Origin: SZUA-444 sp965226565
Lineage (GTDB): Bacteria; Bacillota; Clostridia; Oscillospirales; Ruminococcaceae
Reading direction: 5' to 3'
NCBI GenBank assembly: GCA_965226565.1
Contig: CBDDDI010000005.1
Coordinates: 372,001-436,000, forward strand
DNA: 64,000 bases
The stretch's first letter is position 1, and the number at the start of each line of letters is the position of its first letter. Shown here in pieces: positions 42,011-50,198 of this stretch. The position numbers and the translations under genes are program-made. The notes below the pieces were generated by a model that saw nothing but the letters and a program-made list of their open reading frames with translations, was not told the DNA's origin and did not search any database.

Positions 42011-42240
42011 AAATCTATATTTAAGCAGCAAATCCTTAACCAAAAATCAAAGCACCCCTACAGACACTTTCGTGCCACTCTAATTTTTATGATAGTTAAT
42101 TTTTTGTTGCCTATAGTATTTTATGCTCAAACTATAAAAATGCGACAGATCAAATAGCAGTACTTATTTTAAAATCATCATCAATAATTCTCTTTCTAAG
42201 TATTATTCACATTTTTCTATAAAAATAAACATTCAGCGTG
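41976..42240 (-). ncRNA. Candidate structured non-coding RNA of unknown class
   Basis: This 427-base gap between rpe and comFB has terminators on both sides but no coding frame. On the minus strand it holds a GNRA-type hairpin (GGCACGAAAGTGTC near 42070), a G-run TGTAGGGGTGC next to it, and it ends in a strong terminator stem GAGGTTAAG/CTTAACCTC (42010-41985) followed by CTCTTTTTT. Local GC is higher around 42055-42075 than in normal spacers here. The upstream end is guessed; a weak TATAGA/AATAAT -10 region lies near 42200-42225. I cannot assign it to 6S, SRP, RNase P, tmRNA or any riboswitch class. Confidence 0.4.
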
Positions 42241-42260
42241 AAAAAATTTTTTAAATAAAA

Positions 42261-42294
42261 AAATAAGAACGACATCATTAAGTCGTTCTTATTT
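42261..42294 (-). terminator. Terminator after comFB-like gene
   Basis: AAATAAGAACGAC pairs perfectly with GTCGTTCTTATTT; on the minus strand it is followed by TTTTATTTAA. It ends the secA-DUF1015-comFB run. Confidence 0.88.
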
Positions 42295-42308
42295 TATATA
42301 AATATTAA

Positions 42309-42602
42309 TTAATCAATCTCAGTAACCTTAGTATGATCATATGTATGATTAGGCTGTTTTTTTACAGTGTCAATTGCCTTTAAAATAGCAACTTCTATAT
42401 CAATAGCATTTTGCCTTTCAAGTGCATTTATTTTAACAAGCAACTCACCTTTTAAAGTATTAACATACTTTGGTTTTAAACTATTTAAGCTCATTGCAAC
42501 CATGTCTAGATAACAAGTTTGACATTTACAAACATCTTTTGTTTTTAAAATTTCATCAAGCTTTGATCTAACAATTGTTTCCATTATATTAATTAATGCC
42601 AT
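42309..42602 (-). CDS. ComFB family protein
   Basis: A 97-residue protein of the late competence ComFB family: NIMETIVRSKLDEILKTKDV, then the paired cysteines CKCQTCYLDMVAMSLNSLKP and YVNTLKGELLVK. The CxCxxC cluster with the following LNxLxPxYV is the family signature. ComFB lies in the comF operon of Bacillus but is dispensable for DNA uptake. In other bacteria homologues bind cyclic nucleotides or occur next to signalling domains. It starts 12 bases after the DUF1015 gene. Confidence 0.88.
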   Translation of the reverse strand: MALINIMETIVRSKLDEILKTKDVCKCQTCYLDMVAMSLNSLKPKYVNTLKGELLVKINALERQNAIDIEVAILKAIDTVKKQPNHTYDHTKVTEID

Positions 42603-42613
42603 TTTGTTCTCCT

Positions 42614-43897
42614 CTAGTCATCAAATTTGTTCATAACCAAACCTGTAATAAGTTTTGGATAAAAATAAGTAGATTTTTGCGGCATTTTTTCAGAAGCTAA
42701 AGCAACATCTTTTATTTCTTGAACTCTAGTAGGATTCAAAATAAAAGAACAATTTGCCAACTTATTATCAACAGCCTCAATAGCTTCATCAATAATTTTA
42801 GTATATGTAAGATTTTTTTGATTAGCCATATTTTCCTTATCAATACCAAAAAGTCTCTCAAGAACAAGTGAATGTAAAACTGTGACATCCAAACTACAAT
42901 AAGATTCAGACATATCATCCAAAAGTTCTTTTATTACAGTTTTATCTTTAAGTGTCAAAACATAATATTTATTATCACCAGTATACAAAGCAAACGAGCT
43001 CTTACCATCATTATACAACGATTTAAGATAATTTTCAACTTTTTTACTAGAATTTTTTTCAACAATTTCAAAATATTTAGCGCATTTTTCGACAACTTCA
43101 TCTTTATTGAAATTATCCAAATCTCTAACAATTCTATGAGTTGGCATAACAACAAGTCCGTCATTTTCCATATTAACAAGCATCATGCATATATAACCTG
43201 ATAAACTATCTTCGTTAGATACGCCTGTTTCACATAAATGATTATGAAATTTAAGAGCTGTTTCATAACGATGATGACCATCTGCAATATATAACTTTTT
43301 ATTAAGAAAGCTGTTTGAAACTTTTGAAATAATGTCTTTATCATGCACACACCACAAACGATGAATAACACCATCAGAATCTTTAACTTCCGTATCAGCA
43401 GCGCCTTGTGATGCAGCATCTATTAAACTGAATGTGCTTTTATCTTCATCCATATACAAAGAATAAACTTGAGAAAAATTACAAAAAGTTTTGCTCATAA
43501 GATTAAATCTGTCTTCTTTAGCTTTACTCAAAGTTTCTTCATGTGGAAGAACAATACCTTTTGAGAAATCAACAAGTTTTACCAAAGATATAAATCCTTT
43601 GACTTTCTTTACTTCATTTCCATTAACAGTAAATTCCATTTCATAAACATAAATGCCTTCTTCATCATCTTTTTTAAGTATGCCTTCTTTAAGCCAATTA
43701 CTTAAATCTTGACCTGATTTTTCATAAGCATTTTCACCTTTAGGAAGCTCAAGTCTAATGATATTATACTCATTTTCATTTATAAAACTCTGTCTTTGCT
43801 CTTCACTAATTACATCATACGGTGGACAAACAAGTTTATTCATATCACCAGCTTTATTTGTAAATCTAAGTCCTTTAAAACTTTTGATTTCAGCCAT
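42614..43897 (-). CDS. DUF1015 family protein
   Basis: A 427-residue protein of the DUF1015 family. It opens AEIKSFKGLRFTNKAGDMNK and contains VCPPYDVISEEQR near residue 30, VLPHEETLSKAKEDRFNLM near 138, IADGHHRYETALKFH near 210 and the terminal QKSTYFYPKLITGLVM. The DGHHR motif resembles ParB/Srx-type nucleotide-binding loops. The function is not established; homologues often neighbour D-3-phosphoglycerate dehydrogenase/serine genes. The ATG at 43897 (GGAG upstream) is preferred to TTG 43912. It begins 21 bases after the secA stop. Confidence 0.92.
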   Translation of the reverse strand: MAEIKSFKGLRFTNKAGDMNKLVCPPYDVISEEQRQSFINENEYNIIRLELPKGENAYEKSGQDLSNWLKEGILKKDDEEGIYVYEMEFTVNGNEVKKVKGFISLVKLVDFSKGIVLPHEETLSKAKEDRFNLMSKTFCNFSQVYSLYMDEDKSTFSLIDAASQGAADTEVKDSDGVIHRLWCVHDKDIISKVSNSFLNKKLYIADGHHRYETALKFHNHLCETGVSNEDSLSGYICMMLVNMENDGLVVMPTHRIVRDLDNFNKDEVVEKCAKYFEIVEKNSSKKVENYLKSLYNDGKSSFALYTGDNKYYVLTLKDKTVIKELLDDMSESYCSLDVTVLHSLVLERLFGIDKENMANQKNLTYTKIIDEAIEAVDNKLANCSFILNPTRVQEIKDVALASEKMPQKSTYFYPKLITGLVMNKFDD

Positions 43898-43918
43898 ATA
43901 TGCACACTCCAATCAGTC

Positions 43919-46651
43919 TTAGTCTTTTAATCCACAACACTTTTTATATTTCTTGCCACTTCCACAAGGACATAATTCATTACCACTTATTTTTTTTGCA
44001 ACTTTTCTTGTTGCTGAAACAGTTCCATCTGAAGTTTGAGTTCTTTCAGATTTCAAAACTTGCTCTCTTTTTGGTTCTTCATTAACTTTAACATGAACAG
44101 TAAATAACATTCTAATAGTATCTTCTTGAATAGAATCAACCATAGCATCAAACATATCAAATCCTTCTATTCTGTATTCAACAACAGGATTTTTTTGTCC
44201 ATATGCACGAAGACCAATTCCACGTTTAAGTTCATCCATATCATCAATATGTGCCATCCATTTAGTATCAACACATTTTAATAAAACAACTCTTTCAATT
44301 TCACGCATCATAGTAGGAGTAATTTCCTCTTCACGTGCTTTATAAATTTCCATTGCTTTATCTGTAAGATCTTTAACAATATCTTCACGAGTCTTATCTT
44401 CAAGCTCATCTAATGTATAATTTAAATCATCATCAGTAGTTATATAGCCTTTAAAATGTTCACGAAGTCCAGTAATATTCCATTCATCACGTACACTTCC
44501 ATCAACAATATAACTAAACACTACACTTTGAATATAATCAGAAATCATTTTCTTGATATAATCGCTAATATCTTCTCCATCAAGAACTTGAGAACGTTGT
44601 TTATAAATAATCTCACGTTGAGCATTCATAACATCATCGTAATTTAGTACATTCTTTCTAATATTAAAGTTTCTACCTTCAACTTTTTTCTGTGAACCTT
44701 CAATTACATTTGAAAGCATTTTACTTTCAATAGGCATGTCTTCTTCTACTCTTAAAGTATTCATCATACCTGTAATTCTGTCTCCACCAAATAGTCTCAT
44801 CAAATCATCTTCAAGTGATAAATAAAAACGGCTTTCACCTTCGTCACCTTGACGTCCAGCACGACCACGAAGCTGATTATCAATACGTCTAGATTCATGA
44901 CGTTCTGTACCAAGAATATATAATCCTCCAGCTTCTTTAACAGCAACAGCTTTCTCTGCAACTTCTTTACTATACTTTTCATAAAGCTCTTTATATTTTT
45001 CTCTTGCAGAAATAATTTCTTCATCATCAGTTTCAGCATGACCTGTTGCTTCAACAATAACTTCTTCTGGAATCTTAAGCTTTCTCATTTCAGCTTTGGC
45101 TAAATATTCAGCATTACCACCAAGCATAATGTCAGTACCACGTCCAGCCATGTTTGTTGCAATAGTTACAGCACCAAATTTACCAGCTTGAGCAACAATC
45201 TCAGCCTCTTTTTCATGATATTTAGCATTCAAAACAACATGTTTAATACCTTTATTTTTAAGCATTTGGCTTAATAGTTCAGATTTTTCAATAGAAATTG
45301 TACCAACAAGAACAGGTTGGCCTTTTTTATTACACTCAATAATTTGATTAATTACTGCTTTAAATTTACCTTTTTCTGTTTTATAAATAACATCAGAATT
45401 ATCAAGTCTTTTAATAGGTTTATTAGTAGGAATTTCAATAACATCCAAACTATAAATTTCTCTAAACTCTTCATCTTCAGTCATCGCAGTACCAGTCATA
45501 CCAGAAAGTTTTGTATATAATCTAAAGTAATTTTGGAAAGTAATTGTAGCAATTGTTTTTGACTCATGAGCAATTTTAACGCCTTCTTTAGCTTCAATTG
45601 CTTGATGCAGACCATCATTAAATCTACGTCCCATCATAAGTCTTCCTGTAAATTCATCAACAATTAAAACTTCTCCATCTTTTACAACATAATCAATATC
45701 AGAATTCATAATTCCATGAGCTTTTAGTGCTTGGTTTATATGATGAAGAAGTGTCATATTATCAGAATCCATAAGGTTTTCAACACCAAAATATCTCTCA
45801 GCTTTTGCAACACCAGTTTTTGTTATAGTAGCAGTTTTAGCTTTTTCATCAACTATATAATCACCATCAACTGCATCATTATCAGCTTTATCATCAAGTT
45901 CAACAACTTTAACTTTTCTTAAAGTTTTAGCAAATGAATTTGCTCTTGTGTATAAATCAGTAGACTTATCTCCTCTTCCTGAAATAATCAAAGGAGTTCT
46001 AGCTTCATCAATTAAAATTGAGTCAACCTCATCCACAATTGCAAAAGCATGTTCTCTTTGAACCTTATCTTTTTTATAAATTACCATATTATCTCTTAGA
46101 TAATCAAAACCAAATTCATTATTTGTTCCATAAGTAATATCACAATAATAGGCTTCTCTACGTTCTTCACTTGTATTATTATGAAGAATAACACCAATAG
46201 TAAGTCCTAGATATTTATATACTCTACCCATTTCTTCTGATTGGAATTTAGCAAGATAATCATTTACTGTAATAACATGAACACCTTTACCAGTAAGTGC
46301 ATTTAAATATGAAACTAAACAAGCAACAATTGTTTTACCTTCACCTGTTTTCATTTCAGCTATTCTACCTTGATGAAGAACAATAGCACCTACAATTTGC
46401 ACAGGAAAAGGACGTTTGCCAAGAACTCTATCACACGCCTCACGACAAGTCGCCAAAGCTTCTGGTAAAATATCATCAAGTGTTTCACCATTTTCAAGAC
46501 GTTCTTTTAATTTTTGAGTTTGAGATTTAAGCTCACTTTCGCTTAAAGATCTATATTTTTCTTCTAAGTCAAGAACAGACTGCTTTATCGGTTCAATTTT
46601 TATTAATTCTTTCTTGCTATAATTCCCGAATATTTTATCCAGTAAACCCAT
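43919..46651 (-). CDS. secA: Preprotein translocase ATPase SecA
   Basis: A 910-residue motor ATPase that drives proteins through SecYEG. Walker A is in AEMKTGEGKTIVA near residue 100, the DEAD-type box is VDEVDSILIDEA near 208, and RGRAGRQGDEGESRFYLS is the second-domain motif near 630. The preprotein cross-linking and helical scaffold domains lie in between. The C-terminal zinc-binding SEC-C motif LCPCGSGKKYKKCC is intact. It has its own consensus promoter (46699-46727). Confidence 0.98.
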   Translation of the reverse strand: MGLLDKIFGNYSKKELIKIEPIKQSVLDLEEKYRSLSESELKSQTQKLKERLENGETLDDILPEALATCREACDRVLGKRPFPVQIVGAIVLHQGRIAEMKTGEGKTIVACLVSYLNALTGKGVHVITVNDYLAKFQSEEMGRVYKYLGLTIGVILHNNTSEERREAYYCDITYGTNNEFGFDYLRDNMVIYKKDKVQREHAFAIVDEVDSILIDEARTPLIISGRGDKSTDLYTRANSFAKTLRKVKVVELDDKADNDAVDGDYIVDEKAKTATITKTGVAKAERYFGVENLMDSDNMTLLHHINQALKAHGIMNSDIDYVVKDGEVLIVDEFTGRLMMGRRFNDGLHQAIEAKEGVKIAHESKTIATITFQNYFRLYTKLSGMTGTAMTEDEEFREIYSLDVIEIPTNKPIKRLDNSDVIYKTEKGKFKAVINQIIECNKKGQPVLVGTISIEKSELLSQMLKNKGIKHVVLNAKYHEKEAEIVAQAGKFGAVTIATNMAGRGTDIMLGGNAEYLAKAEMRKLKIPEEVIVEATGHAETDDEEIISAREKYKELYEKYSKEVAEKAVAVKEAGGLYILGTERHESRRIDNQLRGRAGRQGDEGESRFYLSLEDDLMRLFGGDRITGMMNTLRVEEDMPIESKMLSNVIEGSQKKVEGRNFNIRKNVLNYDDVMNAQREIIYKQRSQVLDGEDISDYIKKMISDYIQSVVFSYIVDGSVRDEWNITGLREHFKGYITTDDDLNYTLDELEDKTREDIVKDLTDKAMEIYKAREEEITPTMMREIERVVLLKCVDTKWMAHIDDMDELKRGIGLRAYGQKNPVVEYRIEGFDMFDAMVDSIQEDTIRMLFTVHVKVNEEPKREQVLKSERTQTSDGTVSATRKVAKKISGNELCPCGSGKKYKKCCGLKD

Positions 46652-46698
46652 TTATTGCTACTCCTTAATTTAGTAAATTTATATTTTTTTCAAAGTAT

Positions 46699-46727
46699 AT
46701 TATAACTTTTTTAACGTCTAATGTCAA
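46699..46727 (-). promoter_or_regulatory. Sigma-A promoter of secA
   Basis: On the minus strand a perfect TTGACA (46727-46722), 17-base spacer and perfect TATAAT (46704-46699), with the secA start 48 bases downstream. Confidence 0.9.
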
Positions 46728-46785
46728 ATTAAACAACTTTAAAATTGCATAATTATGAGATATTTTTTATAAAAATTTACAATTA

Positions 46786-47424
46786 TTACTTTGCAATTTT
46801 TTTATAATAACTACACATTTCATTTAATGTGCATCTATCACATAATGGCATTCTAGCTTTACAAATTTCTCTACCATGATACACAATACAATGACAAAAT
46901 CTAGCTGAAATATCTGATGGTACTATTTTAATAAGATCTTGTTCAACTTTTTTAGGCTCTTTATTTTTAGTAAGTCCAAGTCTTCCAGTTATTCTTATAA
47001 AATGTGTATCTGTAACTATTGCAGGCTTTCCAAAAACATCTCCCATTATTAAATTAGCTGTTTTTCTTCCAATTCCAGAAAGTGTAGTAAGCTTCTCAAT
47101 TGAATCTGGCAGTTCTCCAGCAAAATTCATAAGTAACTGTGTACACATTTCTTTTATACTTTTTGCTTTAGTTTTGTAAAGTCCACATGGTTTGATAATA
47201 TTTTCAAGTTCATCTAAATCTGCATTTGCAAAATCTTCAAGGCTTCTATATTTGTCAAATAAATCTTTTGTAACAATATTCACACGTTTATCTGTACATT
47301 GTGCAGAAAGACGTCCAGCTATTAATAATTCATAATCATAAGTATAATCTAATGAACATACTGCATCAGGATATGTTTCAATCAATAATTTTGCTATAAT
47401 TTTAGCTTGTTCTTTTTTAGTCAT
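46786..47424 (-). CDS. nth: Endonuclease III (DNA glycosylase/AP lyase)
   Basis: A 212-residue base-excision repair enzyme for oxidised pyrimidines. The helix-hairpin-helix LTTLSGIGRKTANLIM holds the catalytic lysine (GRKTA) near residue 117. The catalytic Asp is in IVTDTHFIRI near 137. The C-terminal [4Fe-4S] loop CKARMPLCDRCTLNEMC (Cx6Cx2Cx5C) is complete. It is monocistronic, divergent from the tRNA gene that follows in the window. Confidence 0.96.
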   Translation of the reverse strand: MTKKEQAKIIAKLLIETYPDAVCSLDYTYDYELLIAGRLSAQCTDKRVNIVTKDLFDKYRSLEDFANADLDELENIIKPCGLYKTKAKSIKEMCTQLLMNFAGELPDSIEKLTTLSGIGRKTANLIMGDVFGKPAIVTDTHFIRITGRLGLTKNKEPKKVEQDLIKIVPSDISARFCHCIVYHGREICKARMPLCDRCTLNEMCSYYKKIAK

Positions 47425-47463
47425 ATTAACTCCTACTTTAAATAATAATACAATTTAACACTA

Positions 47464-47492
47464 TTGACAGCATGATTGCCAAATGATATAAT
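47464..47492 (+). promoter_or_regulatory. Strong promoter of tRNA-Leu
   Basis: TTGACA at 47464, a 17-base spacer ending in TGA, TATAAT at 47487: a consensus promoter with extended -10, 13 bases before the tRNA. Confidence 0.95.
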
Positions 47493-47505
47493 TAAAAAGT
47501 TGTAT

Positions 47506-47589
47506 GCGGCAGTGCTGGAATCGGCAGACAGGCACGTTTGAGGGGCGTGTGTCATTGACGTATGGGTTCAAGTCCCATTTGCCGCACCA
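47506..47589 (+). tRNA. tRNA-Leu (anticodon GAG)
   Basis: An 84-base class II tRNA. The acceptor stem GCGGCAG pairs with TTGCCGC, anticodon stem CACGT/GCGTG encloses TTGAGGG with anticodon GAG, a long variable arm follows, and the T arm has GGGTTCAAGTCCC. The 3' ACCA is encoded. Phage-type genes begin just downstream, so its 3' half is a plausible attachment site (attL) for the element to the right; the matching second copy would lie beyond the window. Confidence 0.96.
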
Positions 47590-47601
47590 ATTTATATGTA
47601 C

Positions 47602-47642
47602 AATAAAAACCTTTTAAACTATACGTTTATTAGGTTTTTATT
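47602..47642 (+). terminator. Terminator after tRNA-Leu
   Basis: AATAAAAACCT pairs with AGGTTTTTATT and is followed by TTTTGC, 13 bases after the tRNA end. Confidence 0.75.
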
Positions 47643-47751
47643 TTTGCTATAAAATATATCACTGTAGTTATTCTATATCTATAATTTATTAATGTCAATA
47701 ATTTTTAGTAATACTATAAAAAGACTAATTTAAATAATAATTTCAATAATT

Positions 47752-48147
47752 TTATTTATTACTTTCATCTAGGAATTTATTTATTTTATATATTATTTCT
47801 TTTTTAGTAAGATTATTTTGTTCTATATATAAATCTGCTATGTATTTAAAATCTCCATTTGTACCAACTTTCAAATTATTAAAATCATCTTGCCATATTT
47901 CCATAGCTTTTATAAAAGATATTTTGGATTTACTTTCTAAATTATCTATAATGTTATTTATATGTGTTTTAATATATATTATTTTAATATTTTTATTCTT
48001 AATTTTCTTATTTTTTATTTTATCAATATCATGATTAGTTATAAATTTGCATAATTGTCCATTGTATTTTTTTGAATTTTTATTTAAGTATTTTGCAACT
48101 TCATATTGTACTCCACCTTGAAAACCAACTAAATAAAATTTATACAT
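47752..48147 (-). CDS. Phage protein, possible nucleotide-kinase-like fold
   Basis: A 131-residue protein with an AGGAGG ribosome site. It opens MYKFYLVGFQGGVQYEVAKY, which looks like a degenerate P-loop (GFQGGVQ instead of GxxGxGKS). Later it has KIIYIKTHINNIIDNLESKS and AMEIWQDDFNNL, reminiscent of the lid and D-x3-F region of guanylate or deoxynucleotide kinases. The missing Lys of the P-loop argues against normal catalysis. It is the gene nearest the tRNA in the presumed prophage. Identification is tentative. Confidence 0.5.
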   Translation of the reverse strand: MYKFYLVGFQGGVQYEVAKYLNKNSKKYNGQLCKFITNHDIDKIKNKKIKNKNIKIIYIKTHINNIIDNLESKSKISFIKAMEIWQDDFNNLKVGTNGDFKYIADLYIEQNNLTKKEIIYKINKFLDESNK

Positions 48148-48245
48148 AATTTAACCTCCTATATATTATTAAATAAACGTATATATTATATTTATCTCTT
48201 AAATTTCAAACAATTTATTTATTAAAATATAAACCAAATCTATTT

Positions 48246-48434
48246 TTACTTTTTATCTTTATTTATATATGCTTTTTTGTATGTATTTTTCCATCTTTTT
48301 ATATTTTGTTCGTACATACTATCTCTATAAACAAACTCTAATTCTTCTTCTGATAATGGATTGTCTGATTTTATATACAAATTTTTTTGATCTATTTTAT
48401 TTCTTTTTAATATTTCATTTAAACTTGATGACAT
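48246..48434 (-). CDS. Small hypothetical phage protein
   Basis: A 62-residue charged protein: MSSSLNEILKRNKIDQKN and on to a very basic tail (KRWKNTYKKAYINKDKK). I use the ATG at 48434, eleven bases after AAAGGTG; a GTG at 48446 would lie within that site. There is no recognisable domain or membrane segment. It lies between two minus-strand phage genes and is likely part of the same lysogeny-side transcript. Confidence 0.55.
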   Translation of the reverse strand: MSSSLNEILKRNKIDQKNLYIKSDNPLSEEELEFVYRDSMYEQNIKRWKNTYKKAYINKDKK

Positions 48435-48511
48435 TTTATATTTCACACCTTTCTATTTATCTTATACGAATTAGATTTTAATATAATTTTAATTATTAAT
48501 TTTTTATTTTA

Positions 48512-49141
48512 TTATTTATAATATTGAGTTGTATACACTTTGCCATAACAATTATAACTATAAACATATACAACTTCCAAAGAATTAAACCATCTATCTG
48601 TTTTTCTATTAGATAATTCTACATTTCTATAATAAATAGCACCATTTGTTATATTGCTTTTTTGTGCAAAAACTTCTCTAACAGCCAAATACGTATCTTT
48701 TGATGGTTTTATTTTTCTACTATAATAATTTTTAATACTCCCAAATTGTTTTCTTTGATGCAATACATCATAAACATTATCAGGAAATTTATCACTAAAT
48801 AATCTATTTTTAATAATTTCAGCTATTGTTTTTTTATAATGATAATCCATATATTCGACTTCTTTTGCTATGACATATGCAATCATTTCTAAATCTTTTT
48901 CTGTAACTAAATTTTCTTCACTTTTTTTAAAATTTTTTTTATTTCTATATTCCTTTTTAATTTCAAACTTAAATATATCTTGTTTATTCTCAAATTCTTC
49001 TTTGTTTTTATATATCTTTTCTTCATCTTCAACTTTTTGTTTATTTTTATATATTTTTTCTCTACATTTATTTAAACTACCAAAATTAACAAGACAAAAC
49101 ATACACAAAATTATCATCACTATTATCTTTTTATTATTAAT
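48512..49141 (-). CDS. Exported SleB-like cell-wall hydrolase (Hydrolase_2 domain), ATT start
   Basis: About 209 residues. The hydrophobic leader IIVMIILCMFCLVNFGS is preceded by NNKK only if translation begins at ATT 49141, which has AGAAGGTGA five bases before it; the first GTG (49120) has no ribosome site. A lysine/glutamate-rich linker follows, then the SleB core: LEMIAYVIAKEVEYMDYHYK with the catalytic Glu, IAEIIKNRLFSDKFPDNVYD, QRKQFGSIKNY and NGAIYYRN. SleB-type enzymes are lytic transglycosylases on peptidoglycan. In a prophage it could be a lysin or a wall-modifying lysogenic function. Confidence 0.75.
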   Translation of the reverse strand: MNNKKIIVMIILCMFCLVNFGSLNKCREKIYKNKQKVEDEEKIYKNKEEFENKQDIFKFEIKKEYRNKKNFKKSEENLVTEKDLEMIAYVIAKEVEYMDYHYKKTIAEIIKNRLFSDKFPDNVYDVLHQRKQFGSIKNYYSRKIKPSKDTYLAVREVFAQKSNITNGAIYYRNVELSNRKTDRWFNSLEVVYVYSYNCYGKVYTTQYYK

Positions 49142-49241
49142 TCAATCACCTTCTCGTTTTATATTATTATTAAATTTTTATTTATATATCTTAAAATACA
49201 ATGTTTAATTATATTTTAAATAACTAAACATTATATTTACT

Positions 49242-50198
49242 TTAAAATAATAAACTTTCCCAAATTTTATAATCTTGATAAACGAAATTTAATTGATATT
49301 TATTTTTTACTGGAAAATAAATATTCAATACCTTTTCTATTTCATTATCATCAATTTCACCATTCAGAAGTTTATTTCTTATTATATTAAATACACCACA
49401 CATATATATTCCATTTGAAGTTATTTTTCTTACAATTCCAACTTCTTTTTTATAATATTCAATTCCTTTATTAAGATTTACAGAATAAAGCAATTTAAAA
49501 TTATTAAAATCTCTACTTTTAGAAGTATTGTTAATAAGATATTCACTTTCAAGAATTGGCCTTTTTCTACTTCTATAATCAGAATCACAATTTAAATGTA
49601 TTAAATTTAAAAAATCATTTAATATAGAAATAGTTTGAACATGCAATTTAATAGTTTTATTATTATATGTTATTACTCCATCCGAAAAGTCATCTTTTTT
49701 AAGATTTAATACTTCATTTAAAGTAAAACCTTCATAAATCAAAAGAGAAATTACATAGTAAGGTAAATCCGTATATTCATCATCAGGATGATGAAATACA
49801 ACTTCTAAATAAGAACATAAATCCTCATAATTTTTTATATGCTTTTTTAAATACTGACTAGATATAGGCAAACTATCTGTAGTTATAATATCTAAATTTA
49901 TATCTTCTACCTTTGATTTACCATTCAAAATTGCCCATTCAATATACCTTTTACACATGCTTAAATACGAGGTTTGTGATGATTTTAAACCTGAGCATAT
50001 CTCAGCTAGCATCTCTAAAAGTGTATCTCCCATAGCATTAAACAAATCTATTTCATATTGTTTTTCTATCTTTGATATTTTTTTTAAAACTATAGGCATT
50101 GTCTTATAGCACATATTGCTTTCAAAAACTTTTTCACAATACTGCATAAATTGGTCTTTAATTTTTTTATTATACATCGTTTTCATTAAATCTTTCAT
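49242..50198 (-). CDS. Tyrosine-recombinase-fold protein without catalytic residues (MrpR/YopR-like)
   Basis: A 318-residue protein with the layout of phage integrases: an N-terminal SAM-like helical domain (SQTSYLSMCKRYIEWAI) and a C-terminal catalytic-fold domain starting VISLLIYEGFTLNEVLNLKK. That segment is integrase box I (GLRxSELxxL), but the essential Arg is Thr. Box II (HxLRH) is represented by ITSNGIYMCGVFNIIRNKLL with no His-x-x-Arg-His, and no Tyr nucleophile box is convincing. Inactive integrase-fold proteins act as the master repressor (MrpR, formerly YopR) in SPbeta-group phages. It overlaps the ParB-like gene by 29 bases. Confidence 0.68.
   Translation of the reverse strand: MKDLMKTMYNKKIKDQFMQYCEKVFESNMCYKTMPIVLKKISKIEKQYEIDLFNAMGDTLLEMLAEICSGLKSSQTSYLSMCKRYIEWAILNGKSKVEDINLDIITTDSLPISSQYLKKHIKNYEDLCSYLEVVFHHPDDEYTDLPYYVISLLIYEGFTLNEVLNLKKDDFSDGVITYNNKTIKLHVQTISILNDFLNLIHLNCDSDYRSRKRPILESEYLINNTSKSRDFNNFKLLYSVNLNKGIEYYKKEVGIVRKITSNGIYMCGVFNIIRNKLLNGEIDDNEIEKVLNIYFPVKNKYQLNFVYQDYKIWESLLF

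Noticed and set aside
49242..50198. Functional phage integrase
   Set aside because: The box I arginine, HxxR motif and tyrosine nucleophile are not present; the fold is kept but catalysis is not expected.
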